Below are positions 1 to 6,496 of a DNA stretch of 11,076 bases, in pieces (the first letter of the stretch is position 1; each line of letters begins with the position of its first letter). A program made the translations under genes and the position numbers. The notes beneath the pieces were generated by a model. The model saw only the letters and a list, made by a program, of their open reading frames with translations. It was not told where the DNA came from and made no database searches. This DNA comes from Rhodospirillaceae bacterium (GTDB taxonomy: Bacteria > Pseudomonadota > Alphaproteobacteria > UBA828), in the NCBI GenBank assembly GCA_028819955.1, contig JAPPKP010000361.1, positions 1-11,076 of the forward strand. The letters run 5' to 3'.

Positions 1-53
1 TTGCGCAGGTCTTCGGGGCTCTTCACGCGGTCCAGATGCGGCGTCTCCGGCAT
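1..53 (-). CDS. dxs: 1-deoxy-D-xylulose-5-phosphate synthase, N-terminal fragment (probable)
   Basis: Only the first 17 codons lie in the window; the gene runs off the left edge on the minus strand. They read MPETPHLDRVKSPEDLR. This matches the short lead of DXS proteins, where a TPLLD-like stretch is followed by (V/I)-(N/K)-(T/S)-P-x-D-L-R. DXS is the cytoplasmic thiamine-diphosphate enzyme that joins pyruvate and glyceraldehyde 3-phosphate in the first step of the MEP isoprenoid pathway. The start is supported by a purine-rich GAGAGG (complement of 59-64) five bases upstream. The assignment rests on very few residues, so it is likely but not certain. No functional link to the rest of the window is implied, because the gene is transcribed away from it. 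Confidence 0.62.
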   Translation of the reverse strand, partial: MPETPHLDRVKSPEDLR

Positions 54-123
54 GGTTTCCTCTCCCTGTCGAGTCACCGTTCGGCCCGTCGCGCGACGCG
101 ATTCTCACGAAGCCAACATGACA

Positions 124-151
124 ACCGTACTACAATGTGCATACGCGTCAA
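124..151 (-). promoter_or_regulatory. Possible promoter for the leftward dxs gene
   Basis: On the minus strand TTGACG (complement of 146-151) is followed after 16 bases by TACGGT (complement of 124-129). The -35 is a good match to TTGACA and the -10 is weak. This would give a leader of about 65 bases before the dxs-like start at 53. An inverted pair ATGACA (118-123) and TGTCAT (158-163) flanks it. Inferred from sequence only. Confidence 0.3.
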
Positions 152-212
152 TCGACCTGTCATAGGCCGTCGTCATGGATGCGCGAGCACGATTTGGGCC
201 AGCCTCGGGCGC

Positions 213-218
213 TATAAT
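213..218 (+). promoter_or_regulatory. -10 box (TATAAT) upstream of the transaminase gene
   Basis: A perfect TATAAT in the context GCGCTATAATCG lies 80 bases before the ATG at 299. No convincing -35 exists at a 16-18 base spacing; the nearest TTG (TTGGGC, 194-199) is only 13 bases away. The promoter may therefore need an activator, or the box may be fortuitous. If used, transcription would start near 225, just before a strong hairpin. Confidence 0.4.
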
Positions 219-226
219 CGCACCTT

Positions 227-250
227 GGACCGCCTTGGGGAAGGCGGTCC
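227..250 (+). promoter_or_regulatory. Perfect 10-bp hairpin / dyad in the transaminase leader
   Basis: GGACCGCCTT (227-236) and its exact complement AAGGCGGTCC (241-250) are separated by GGGG. No T-run follows, so it is not a classical terminator. It sits 9 bases after the TATAAT box, about where the transcript would begin. It could be a 5' stabilising or attenuating hairpin in RNA, or an operator dyad in DNA at the start point. The symmetry is seen directly; the role is inferred. Confidence 0.5.
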
Positions 251-298
251 GGCGATGTATTCTGGCTTTCCGTCCAAGCCCTTGAGCCAGCCCCAAAA

Positions 299-1477
299 AT
301 GCGAAATTTCGACGACGATCCTCCGATCATCACGCTCAGCGCAGGGCCGGTCGATGCGTACCCCGTTGTCCTGCGGGCGCTCTCGCGGCCCGTCACCTAC
401 GATTTCGATCCTTCCTTCCAGAGTTTCTACGAATCGACCGTCCGCAAGACCGCCGAGTCGCTGCGCACCGCGCTGCCGCCTGTGATCCTGATGGGCGAGC
501 CCGTGCTCGGGCTCGAAGCCGCCGCCGCCGCCCTGATCGGCGCCGATGACGTGGTGCTGAACCTCGCCTCCGGCGAGTACGGCAAGGGCTTTGGCCTCTG
601 GGCGGCGCGCCATTGCCGGGAGCTTGTCGAGATCGTGGCGCCCTACGACGACGCCATCGATCCGGACGCGGTCAGCGAGATGTTGAAGGCCCGGCCCGAT
701 ATCCGCATCCTCTCCGTCTGCCACCACGACACGCCGTCGGGAACGGTCAACCCGGTTCGCGAGATCGGCGCGATATGCCGTGACCACGACGTGCTGACAA
801 TCGTGGACGCGGTCTCCTCCTTCGGCGGGATGGACGTTCACCCGGAGGACATTCCCGCCGACATCTTCGTGACCGGCCCCAACAAGTGCCTCGGCGGCAG
901 CACCGGGCTCTCCATCGTCCACGTCAGCGAGCGCGCCTGGGCAAAGATCGACGCCAACCCGGCCGCGCCGACGGACTCCGTGCTGAGCCTCAAGGACTGG
1001 CGGGATGCCTGGCGCGCCGACGTGCTGTTTCCCTACACGCCCTCCGTCTCCGAGGTTCACGCGCTGGACGCCGCGGTGCAGAACTACCTCGACGAAGGGC
1101 CGGAGACGGTGTGGGCGCGCCACGCGCTGACGGCGCGCGCCTGCCGCGCAGGCGTGCGCGCCATGGGCCTCGACCTCTGGCCCGCGCGGGAAGCCATCTG
1201 CGCCGACACCGCGACCACGGTGCGGGTGCCGGAGGGGCTGGAGGACGCTGCGATCCGACAGGCGGCGCGCCGGCTCTACGGCGTGGTCTTCTCCGCCGGC
1301 CGCGGCTCGCTGCTGGGCAAGCTGGTGCGGATCGGCCACATGGGGCCGGTGGCACGGCCGATCTTCGCGACCGTGGCCGTGACCGCGCTCGGCGGCGCCG
1401 TCGCGTCCCTGGGCGGCAAGGCCGACGTGGGGGCGGGGGTCGAGGCGGCGCTCGCGGTGATCGACGGCGCGGGTTAG
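299..1477 (+). CDS. ppat: Pyridoxamine-pyruvate transaminase (PPAT-like), class V aminotransferase
   Basis: This 392-residue protein is close to Mesorhizobium loti PPAT in length and sequence. PPAT moves the amino group of pyridoxamine to pyruvate, giving pyridoxal and L-alanine in vitamin B6 breakdown; pyridoxal acts as substrate rather than as bound PLP. The cofactor-type lysine is K196 in TGPNKCLG, and D170 (VDAVSSFGG) is the expected partner of the ring nitrogen. E67 (GEPVLG), Y94, R335 and R344 fall one position before the residues I recall as functional in the M. loti enzyme (E68, Y95, R336, R345). That conservation favours true PPAT over a generic alanine-glyoxylate type enzyme. The start at 299 suits the family N-terminus, though no clear Shine-Dalgarno precedes it and a stop at 215-217 bounds the frame. 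It is a single-gene unit, and no other B6-degradation gene is visible. Confidence 0.82.
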   Translation: MRNFDDDPPIITLSAGPVDAYPVVLRALSRPVTYDFDPSFQSFYESTVRKTAESLRTALPPVILMGEPVLGLEAAAAALIGADDVVLNLASGEYGKGFGLWAARHCRELVEIVAPYDDAIDPDAVSEMLKARPDIRILSVCHHDTPSGTVNPVREIGAICRDHDVLTIVDAVSSFGGMDVHPEDIPADIFVTGPNKCLGGSTGLSIVHVSERAWAKIDANPAAPTDSVLSLKDWRDAWRADVLFPYTPSVSEVHALDAAVQNYLDEGPETVWARHALTARACRAGVRAMGLDLWPAREAICADTATTVRVPEGLEDAAIRQAARRLYGVVFSAGRGSLLGKLVRIGHMGPVARPIFATVAVTALGGAVASLGGKADVGAGVEAALAVIDGAG

Positions 1478-1595
1478 AGCGGGTCCGACTTTGACGGACT
1501 CGCGACAGGCCGCGACTGCGGCCCGCCGCTCCTGCGGCGCCCTCGCGGAGGCGCCGGCCGCAGGCCGGCTGCCGTGAGCGACAAAGCTCTAGAGC
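1474..1595. repeat. Palindrome-rich convergent intergenic element
   Basis: This block fills the gap between two convergent genes. Its ends carry an inverted pair, TAGAGC (1475-1480) and GCTCTA (1586-1591). Reading inward, both ends also share a TTTGxCG-like segment, offset by a 9-base insertion in the left copy. Inside are GTCCG/CGGAC (1483-1487/1495-1499), a GGCGCC-based stem (1536-1555, one bulged base) and a perfect GCCGGCC/GGCCGGC hairpin. GCTCTAGAGC (1586-1595) is itself a 10-bp palindrome overlapping the stop of the leftward gene. The arrangement suits a dispersed intergenic palindromic repeat. Whether it recurs in the genome cannot be seen here. Confidence 0.35.
1553..1569. terminator. 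Probable bidirectional terminator stem-loop
   Basis: GCCGGCC (1553-1559), loop GCA, then GGCCGGC (1563-1569) form a perfect 7-bp G+C stem. It lies between the convergent stops at 1477 and 1589. Another stem with GGCGCC arms abuts and slightly overlaps it on the left (1536-1555). No T-tract follows on either strand, so termination by structure alone is an inference from position. Confidence 0.4.
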
Positions 1596-2578
1596 CCCGG
1601 CAGCACTTCGCTCCCCAGAATCTCCAGCTGCGTGGGCAGCTCCTGCGAGGGAACGACGCAGAGCACGACCCGGGACGCGCCCGCGTCGAAGAGCACTTCG
1701 ATGCCGGCGCGGCAGTCGTCCGGCTGGCCGGCGACCACGAGCCAGTCCAGCCAATCGTCCGGCATATCGGCTTCGATTGCCGATGCGCCGCCCGCCTCGA
1801 TCATCTTGGCGAGCGCCTCGTTGGCGTCGTAGACGCCTGTGATCAGCGTCGGGCCCATGGCCTCCAGGTAGAAGGCGGTTACGGGGCGGACCTTGGTGCG
1901 GGCCGCGTGACGGTCCTCGCCCACGCTGGCGAGCGCGTAGACCACGATTTCGAAGTCCTCGGGCAAGCCGCGTGCGCGGCGAACGTCCGCGATCCGCTCC
2001 CGCACTGCCGCGACGTAGCGCGGCCCCGCGAGCACGGAGACAACCATGCCGTCCGCGATCCCGGCGCAGAGGTCGACCGATTTTGGCCCTACCACGGCGG
2101 CCAGCACCTTGAGGTCCGGCGCAGGGTGGGTGAGCGCGACCTTGTCGTAGCCGTAGTACTCGCCGGCCTGGGTCAGGCTTTCGCCGGCGAGCAGGCGCTT
2201 CACGTCGGCAATCGCCTCGCCAATCGAGCCCAGCACCGATTGGGGCGTGAGATGCATTTGCGCGACCCAGGCCGGCACGCCGTGGCCGATGCCGAGAGTG
2301 AAGCGGCCGGGATAGGCGTTGGCGAGCGTCGATGCCTCCATGGCGGTGACGGCCGGATGCCGCACCCGGTTGGAGACCGCGCCGATGCCGACGTCGATCG
2401 CGTCCGTGGCCTGCAGCGCTATGCCCGCGCTCGCGAAGCCCGAGAGCATGAAGTAGTCCTCGGCGAACCAGAGGTCGGAGAAGCCGCAGCGCTCCACCTG
2501 ACGGCTCAGCCCGACGAGATCCTTTGGCGCGACGTCGCCCAGGATAAACACTCCGACGGGGCGGGAGGCGGTGGGCAT
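1589..2578 (-). CDS. LLM-class (luciferase-like) flavin/F420-dependent oxidoreductase
   Basis: A 329-residue cytoplasmic (alpha/beta)8 protein of the bacterial luciferase-like family. Hallmarks are G-F-x-D-L-W-F-A-E (32-40), the VRHPAVTAMEASTLA stretch (72-86), GRFTLGIGHG (91-100) and the phosphate-loop-like GPKSVDLCAGIADG (164-177). This spacing resembles the F420-using Mer/glucose-6-phosphate dehydrogenase branch more than alkanesulfonate monooxygenases, but the cofactor (F420 or FMN) cannot be settled by eye. The substrate is unknown. The ATG at 2578 has a good GGAGGA (complement of 2587-2592) eight bases upstream. It follows a PxpA-like gene on the same strand after 62 bases, so the two are probably co-transcribed. 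An oxidoreductase beside a lactam/amide-type hydrolase family protein suggests catabolism of a nitrogen-containing small molecule; this is inference. Confidence 0.75.
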   Translation of the reverse strand: MPTASRPVGVFILGDVAPKDLVGLSRQVERCGFSDLWFAEDYFMLSGFASAGIALQATDAIDVGIGAVSNRVRHPAVTAMEASTLANAYPGRFTLGIGHGVPAWVAQMHLTPQSVLGSIGEAIADVKRLLAGESLTQAGEYYGYDKVALTHPAPDLKVLAAVVGPKSVDLCAGIADGMVVSVLAGPRYVAAVRERIADVRRARGLPEDFEIVVYALASVGEDRHAARTKVRPVTAFYLEAMGPTLITGVYDANEALAKMIEAGGASAIEADMPDDWLDWLVVAGQPDDCRAGIEVLFDAGASRVVLCVVPSQELPTQLEILGSEVLPGL

Positions 2579-2640
2579 CGCAATCGTCCTCCAGGTGTCG
2601 CTTCAGCCGCTATCCCGGTTCGCCGACGACCGAAAGTCGA

Positions 2641-3366
2641 TCACGCCATGTGCGGCGCGAGCGCCTCGCGCAGGACCGGCGCGACCGCATCGATGCCCGG
2701 CGTGTCAGAATGGATGCACACAGTCTCGACGCGGATGGGCACGTCGACGCCTTCGACCGACGTCACCATGCCGTCTTCGATGGCGCGGAGCGTGCGCCTC
2801 GCTGTCGCAGCCGGCTCGTAGGGCTCGTGCTCGCGCGTGATGATGAGGTTGCAGTCCCGGTCGTACTCCAGATCGGCGTAGAACTCGGGCCACCAGGGCA
2901 GGCCGCGCCGGGTGTAGACGGTGTCGTGCATCGTGCCGGCCTGGCCGATCAGCGGCACGCCGAAGATCTCCGCCGCGTCGGCTGCGGCCTCGGCGCAATG
3001 CTCGTACTTCGAGGTCATGCCGAAGAGCGCGCCGTGGGGCTTGATGTGGTTCAGCGGAGCGCCGGCCGCTTCGAGGAAGCCCTTGAGCGCGCCCACTTGG
3101 TAGATTAGCAGGTCGCGCAGCTCGTCCCGTTCCATCTGCATCTCCCGCCGCCCGAAACCCTGGCGGTCGGGCAGCGACGGGTGCGCACCGACCCTGACCC
3201 CGTGCTCAAGCGCGAGGCGCACGGTCGCGTGCATCACGGTGGGGTCCGAGGCATGAAAGCCGCAGGCGACATTGGCGATGCTGATGAACGGCATGATCCG
3301 CTCGTCGTTGCCGAAGGTGTAGAGGCCGTACCCCTCGCCGATGTCGCAGTTGATGGTGATCGCCAT
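2641..3366 (-). CDS. pxpA: LamB/YcsF family protein (PxpA-like, 5-oxoprolinase subunit A family)
   Basis: The 241-residue protein carries the family signature: INCDIGEG (5-12), ANVACGFHASDP (31-42), VGAHPSLPDRQGFGRR (59-74), IYQVGAL (88-94) and HIKPHGALF (107-115), with CIHSDTPG near the C-terminus. Characterised PxpA works with PxpB and PxpC to open 5-oxoproline to glutamate with ATP. Those subunits are not in this window. A second departure is YADLEYDRD (163-171), where characterised members have FADR-x-Y. Start at the ATG at 3364-3366 was chosen because family proteins begin a few residues before the (L/I)NCD(L/I)GEG motif. A GTG 33 bases further upstream (3397-3399) stays in frame but would add an unmatched extension. 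It is first in a minus-strand unit with the LLM oxidoreductase and divergent from the gcvPA-like gene. Family assignment is firm; 5-oxoproline as substrate is doubtful. Confidence 0.78.
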   Translation of the reverse strand: MAITINCDIGEGYGLYTFGNDERIMPFISIANVACGFHASDPTVMHATVRLALEHGVRVGAHPSLPDRQGFGRREMQMERDELRDLLIYQVGALKGFLEAAGAPLNHIKPHGALFGMTSKYEHCAEAAADAAEIFGVPLIGQAGTMHDTVYTRRGLPWWPEFYADLEYDRDCNLIITREHEPYEPAATARRTLRAIEDGMVTSVEGVDVPIRVETVCIHSDTPGIDAVAPVLREALAPHMA

Positions 3367-3395
3367 GACGGGTTCCCGATCCGCTTCGGCGGGGA

Positions 3396-3424
3396 ACACT
3401 GCACGGGCGCGCGCGGGCAGTCAA
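3396..3424 (-). promoter_or_regulatory. Possible promoter for the pxpA-like / LLM unit
   Basis: On the minus strand TTGACT (complement of 3419-3424) is followed after 17 bases by CAGTGT (complement of 3396-3401). The -35 is good, the -10 poor. It would give a leader of roughly 25 bases before the ATG at 3366 and would place the upstream GTG at 3399 at or before the transcript start, supporting the shorter start. Confidence 0.3.
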
Positions 3425-3440
3425 AGCGGGCCGGGCGCCG

Positions 3441-3469
3441 TTGGAGCGCCCTCGGCGGCGGGATAGACT
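3441..3469 (+). promoter_or_regulatory. Probable promoter for the gcvPA-gcvPB-kinase unit
   Basis: TTGGAG (3441-3446), a 17-base spacer, then TAGACT (3464-3469). Transcription would begin near 3475, just ahead of the strong ribosome binding site GGAGGGGAGG (3481-3490), which lies six bases before the ATG at 3497. It faces away from the minus-strand candidate at 3396-3424, with 16 bases between the two -35 boxes. Confidence 0.42.
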
Positions 3470-3496
3470 GGCCGGAATCGGGAGGGGAGGCGAGAC

Positions 3497-4891
3497 ATGG
3501 GCGACGGGTTCACTCATCCCTACGTGCCGAACGCGGCGCCTGAGCCGCGGCGGAAGCTGCTGGACGCCATCGGCGTGGCCGATGTGACGGAGCTTTACGC
3601 GGCGATTCCGGAAGGGCTCAGGGTCAAGGGGCTGCTCGACCTGCCGACCGCGCTGCCCGGCGAGCAGGACCTGCGGCGGCATCTCGAGGAGATCGTCGCC
3701 CGCAACCAGCCCTGCACCGGGTCGTGGCTCAACTTCTGCGGCGCCGGCTGTGCCCAGCACTACGTGCCGGCGATCGTGGACGAGATCGTTCATCGCGGCG
3801 AGTTCCTCACGGCTTACGGCGGCGGCACCTACTCCGACCACGGCAAGAACCAGGCGCTCTTCGAGTTTCAGAGCCTGATCGGCGAGCTGGTGGGCATGGA
3901 GGTGGTCTCGACCCCGGTCTACGACGCGGGTGCGGCGACCGGCAGCGCCGCGACCATGGCCTGCCGCATCACCGGCCAGCGCGGCGTGCTCGTGCCGGAG
4001 ACCATGAGCGCCGACCGGCGCTCGCAGCTCCGGGGCTTCACCAAGCCCTTCGCGACCGTGGAGACCGTCGCCCGCGATCCCGCCACCGGGCTGATCGACC
4101 TCGCCGACCTCCGCGCCAAGGTCTCGGCCGAGACCGCGGCGGTGGTGATCGAGAGCCCCGGCTACCTCGGCCTGATCGAGACCCAGGCCCAGGCCATCGC
4201 CGATATCGCCCACGAGGCCGGCGCCTTGGTGATCGTCGGCGTCGACCCCATCTCCCTCGGCGTGCTCGCGGCACCCGCCGACTACGGCGCCGACTTGGTA
4301 GTGGGCGACATGCAGCCGCTCGGCATCCACATGTATGCGGGCGGCGGCAACGGCGGCTTCATCGCGAGCCGGGACGAATCCCGCTTTGTCTCCGAATATC
4401 CCTCAATTCTTTTCAGCATCGCGCCGGCGGTCGAGTGGGACGGCTTCGGCTTCGCCTGGTCCACGATGGAGCGCACCTCCTACGACACCCGCCACGACGC
4501 CACCGACTACGCCGGCACGACCCAGTGGGTCTGGGGCATCGGGGTTGCGGTCTATCTCTCGCTCATGGGGCCGGAGGGCATGGCCGAGCTCGGCCGGGGC
4601 ATCATGCAGCGCGCCTGCTACGCGGCGGAGCGGATCGCGGCACTTCCCGGCGTCGCGGTGCCGCACCTGGGGCAGCCATTCTTCAAGGAGTTCGTGGTCG
4701 ACTTCTCCGGTACGGGCAAGACGGTCGCTGCCATCAACAGGGCGCTGCTGGAGGCCGAGATCCACGGCGGCAAGGACCTGAGCGGCGAGTTCCCGGCGCT
4801 AGGCCAGTCCGCCCTCTACTGCGTGACCGAGCTGCACGGGGCGGCCGAGATCGAAAGACTGGTCTCCGCGCTCGGGGAGGCGGTCCGATGA
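3497..4891 (+). CDS. gcvPA: Divergent glycine dehydrogenase subunit 1 (GcvPA-like)
   Basis: A 464-residue fold-type I PLP-family protein aligning end to end with GcvPA, the half of glycine decarboxylase lacking the PLP lysine. Family features are YVPN (9-12), HYVPAIVDEI (88-97), REF-like EFLTAY (102-107), VDPISLGVLAAPADYGADLVVGD (249-271) and a C-terminal FFKEFVV...GGKDLS...CVTE pattern. The block that reads IRREKATSNICTNQ in ordinary GcvP is replaced here: residues 325-343 read ERTSYDTRHDATDYAGTTQ, keeping only scattered positions. The preceding segment (296-323) is also unlike GcvPA. It overlaps the next gene by ATGA, so equal expression as a heterodimer is expected. No gcvT, gcvH or lpd is nearby. 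The family is clear, but glycine as the substrate is not supported by those changes. Confidence 0.75.
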   Translation: MGDGFTHPYVPNAAPEPRRKLLDAIGVADVTELYAAIPEGLRVKGLLDLPTALPGEQDLRRHLEEIVARNQPCTGSWLNFCGAGCAQHYVPAIVDEIVHRGEFLTAYGGGTYSDHGKNQALFEFQSLIGELVGMEVVSTPVYDAGAATGSAATMACRITGQRGVLVPETMSADRRSQLRGFTKPFATVETVARDPATGLIDLADLRAKVSAETAAVVIESPGYLGLIETQAQAIADIAHEAGALVIVGVDPISLGVLAAPADYGADLVVGDMQPLGIHMYAGGGNGGFIASRDESRFVSEYPSILFSIAPAVEWDGFGFAWSTMERTSYDTRHDATDYAGTTQWVWGIGVAVYLSLMGPEGMAELGRGIMQRACYAAERIAALPGVAVPHLGQPFFKEFVVDFSGTGKTVAAINRALLEAEIHGGKDLSGEFPALGQSALYCVTELHGAAEIERLVSALGEAVR

Positions 4892-6486
4892 CCGACCGCG
4901 TGGGGAGCGGCTTCCACGCCGCGCACTGGGACGAGCCCCTGATCGACGAGATCCCGGGCGACGGCGGGCGCGGCCTGCTACCGCCTGCGGTCGACGACGT
5001 CATCGCCGATGCCGTCGGCGACGTGGCCGCCGCGCTGCCTGACGGGGTGAGGCGGGCCACGCGGCCGGCGCTGCCCGCGCTGCCGCAGCACCGGGTGCTG
5101 CGGCACTTCCTCAGGCTCTCGCAGATGGTCATGGGCTTCGACGTGACCGTCGACATGATGGGCACCTGCACCATGAAATACAGCCCCAAGGTGCACGAGT
5201 ATGTCGCGCGCCTGCCGGGCTTCGCCGACGTCCACCCGCTGCAGGACCCGGAAACACTGCAGGGCACGCTGGAGATCCTCTACCGCTTCAACCGCATGAT
5301 GTGCGAGATCGCTGGCATGGATGCCTTCACCTTCCAACCGGCGAGCGGGGCGCAGGGCATCTACACCAACGCCTGCCTGATCCGCGCCTACCACGCCTCG
5401 CGCGGCGACGGCGGCAAGCGGGACGAGATCATCACCACCGCCTTCTCGCACCCGGCGGATGCGGCGACGCCGGCGGTGGCGGGGTTCAAGGTCATCACGC
5501 TTATGCCGGGCGAGATGGGCTTCGCCGAGGTCGATGCGCTCAAGGCCGCAGTTTCCGAGCGGACCGCCGGCCTGATGCTGACGAATCCCGAGGATACCGG
5601 GCAGTACAACCCGCACATCCGCGAGTTCGTGGACATCGTGCACGAGGCCGGCGGGCTCTGCGCCTACGACCAGGCCAACGGCAATCCGCTGCTGGGGATC
5701 GTGCGCGCGGGCGACACCGGCTTCGACATGTGCCAGTTCAACCTGCACAAGACCTTCTCCGCGCCCCACGGCGCCCTCGGCCTGGGCTGCGCCGCCGTCG
5801 GCGTCAAGGAGCACCTAGAGCGCTTCCTGCCGCGCCCCATCGTGACCTACGACGGTGAGCGCTACGGCCTGGACCACGAGCCGGGGGAGGGAATCGAGAA
5901 GATCCGCGCCTTCATCGGCAACGTGCATGCGGTGCTCAAGGCCTATGCCTGGGTCCGCAGCCTGGGCGCCGAGGGCCTGCGCGCGGTCGCCGAGACCGCG
6001 GTGCTGAACAACAACTACATGCTGCACAACATCAGGCAGATCGAGGGTACGACCATCCCGTGGCCGAAGAACACCTATCCCAAGCTGGAGCAGGTCCGCT
6101 ACAGCTGGGAGCCGCTCTACGAGGCAACGGGCGTCGCCAGCCACGACGTGCAGAACCGCATGGTCGATTTCGGCGTGCAGCATTACATGGAGAGCCACGT
6201 GCCGATGCTGGTGCCGCAGCCCTTCACCCTGGAGCCGGGCGAATCGCTCACCATCGCGGAGATGGACCACGTGCTCGACGCGCTGCGCCGGATCGCCGAG
6301 GAGGCCCGCAACACGCCGGAGCACGTGACGGCGGCCCCGCACAGCGCCGCTATCCGGCCCATCGACGGCGACGTGCCGGAGGACCCGGACTGCTGGGCCT
6401 TCACGTCGCGCGCCTACCGGCGCAAGCGGGGGAACTGGGCCAACGTCAGGCGCGGCCTGGGCGGCCACGGCGGCGGCTACAGCTAG
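4888..6486 (+). CDS. gcvPB: Divergent glycine dehydrogenase subunit 2 (GcvPB-like, PLP-bearing)
   Basis: A 532-residue PLP protein matching GcvPB, the catalytic half of split glycine decarboxylase. Conserved parts are GTCTMKYSPK (92-101), ARLPGFADVHPLQ (107-119), ALMLTNP-like GLMLTNPEDTG (228-238), YDQANGNPLLG (260-270, D261 for the pyridine nitrogen) and NLHKTFSAPHG (285-295) with the PLP lysine K288. The usual AHGTNPASAAMAG block is altered to FSHPADAATPAVAG (186-199). The region after NNNYM (375-384) also differs: the YDLPY...RPCMHEFV stretch is missing and IPWPKNTYPKLEQVRYSWE (390-408) appears instead. A basic, glycine-rich tail of about 30 residues (507-532) extends past the family's usual end. 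The ATG overlaps the gcvPA stop (ATGA), with GGGGAGG (4874-4880) before it. The same frame is open far upstream inside gcvPA, but that part has no family match. Probably a PLP decarboxylase, substrate uncertain. Confidence 0.75.
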   Translation: MTDRVGSGFHAAHWDEPLIDEIPGDGGRGLLPPAVDDVIADAVGDVAAALPDGVRRATRPALPALPQHRVLRHFLRLSQMVMGFDVTVDMMGTCTMKYSPKVHEYVARLPGFADVHPLQDPETLQGTLEILYRFNRMMCEIAGMDAFTFQPASGAQGIYTNACLIRAYHASRGDGGKRDEIITTAFSHPADAATPAVAGFKVITLMPGEMGFAEVDALKAAVSERTAGLMLTNPEDTGQYNPHIREFVDIVHEAGGLCAYDQANGNPLLGIVRAGDTGFDMCQFNLHKTFSAPHGALGLGCAAVGVKEHLERFLPRPIVTYDGERYGLDHEPGEGIEKIRAFIGNVHAVLKAYAWVRSLGAEGLRAVAETAVLNNNYMLHNIRQIEGTTIPWPKNTYPKLEQVRYSWEPLYEATGVASHDVQNRMVDFGVQHYMESHVPMLVPQPFTLEPGESLTIAEMDHVLDALRRIAEEARNTPEHVTAAPHSAAIRPIDGDVPEDPDCWAFTSRAYRRKRGNWANVRRGLGGHGGGYS

Positions 6487-6496
6487 ACGGTGTACC

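Noticed and set aside
227..250. Hairpin before the transaminase as an intrinsic terminator of an upstream transcript
   Set aside because: No T-run follows it, and the gene to its left is transcribed away from it, so there is no transcript to end there.
212..1339. Minus-strand open frame opposite the transaminase
   Set aside because: The plus-strand protein matches PPAT along its whole length; the antisense product has the composition of a shadow frame.
3206..4330. Minus-strand frame spanning the divergent promoter region and part of gcvPA
   Set aside because: It crosses two genes and their control region and has no recognisable domain; its last part merely reads the PxpA-like gene in a shifted frame.
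3724..4887. Upstream open frame continuous with gcvPB, which would make a protein of about 920 residues
   Set aside because: The added part lies inside gcvPA in another frame, is extremely Arg-rich with no family resemblance, and the family match begins only after the ATG at 4888, which has its own ribosome binding site.
3497..6486. Calling the gcvP-like pair a standard glycine cleavage system
   Set aside because: Two near-invariant sequence blocks are replaced and no T, H or L protein gene is present, so the pair is described only as GcvPA/GcvPB-like.
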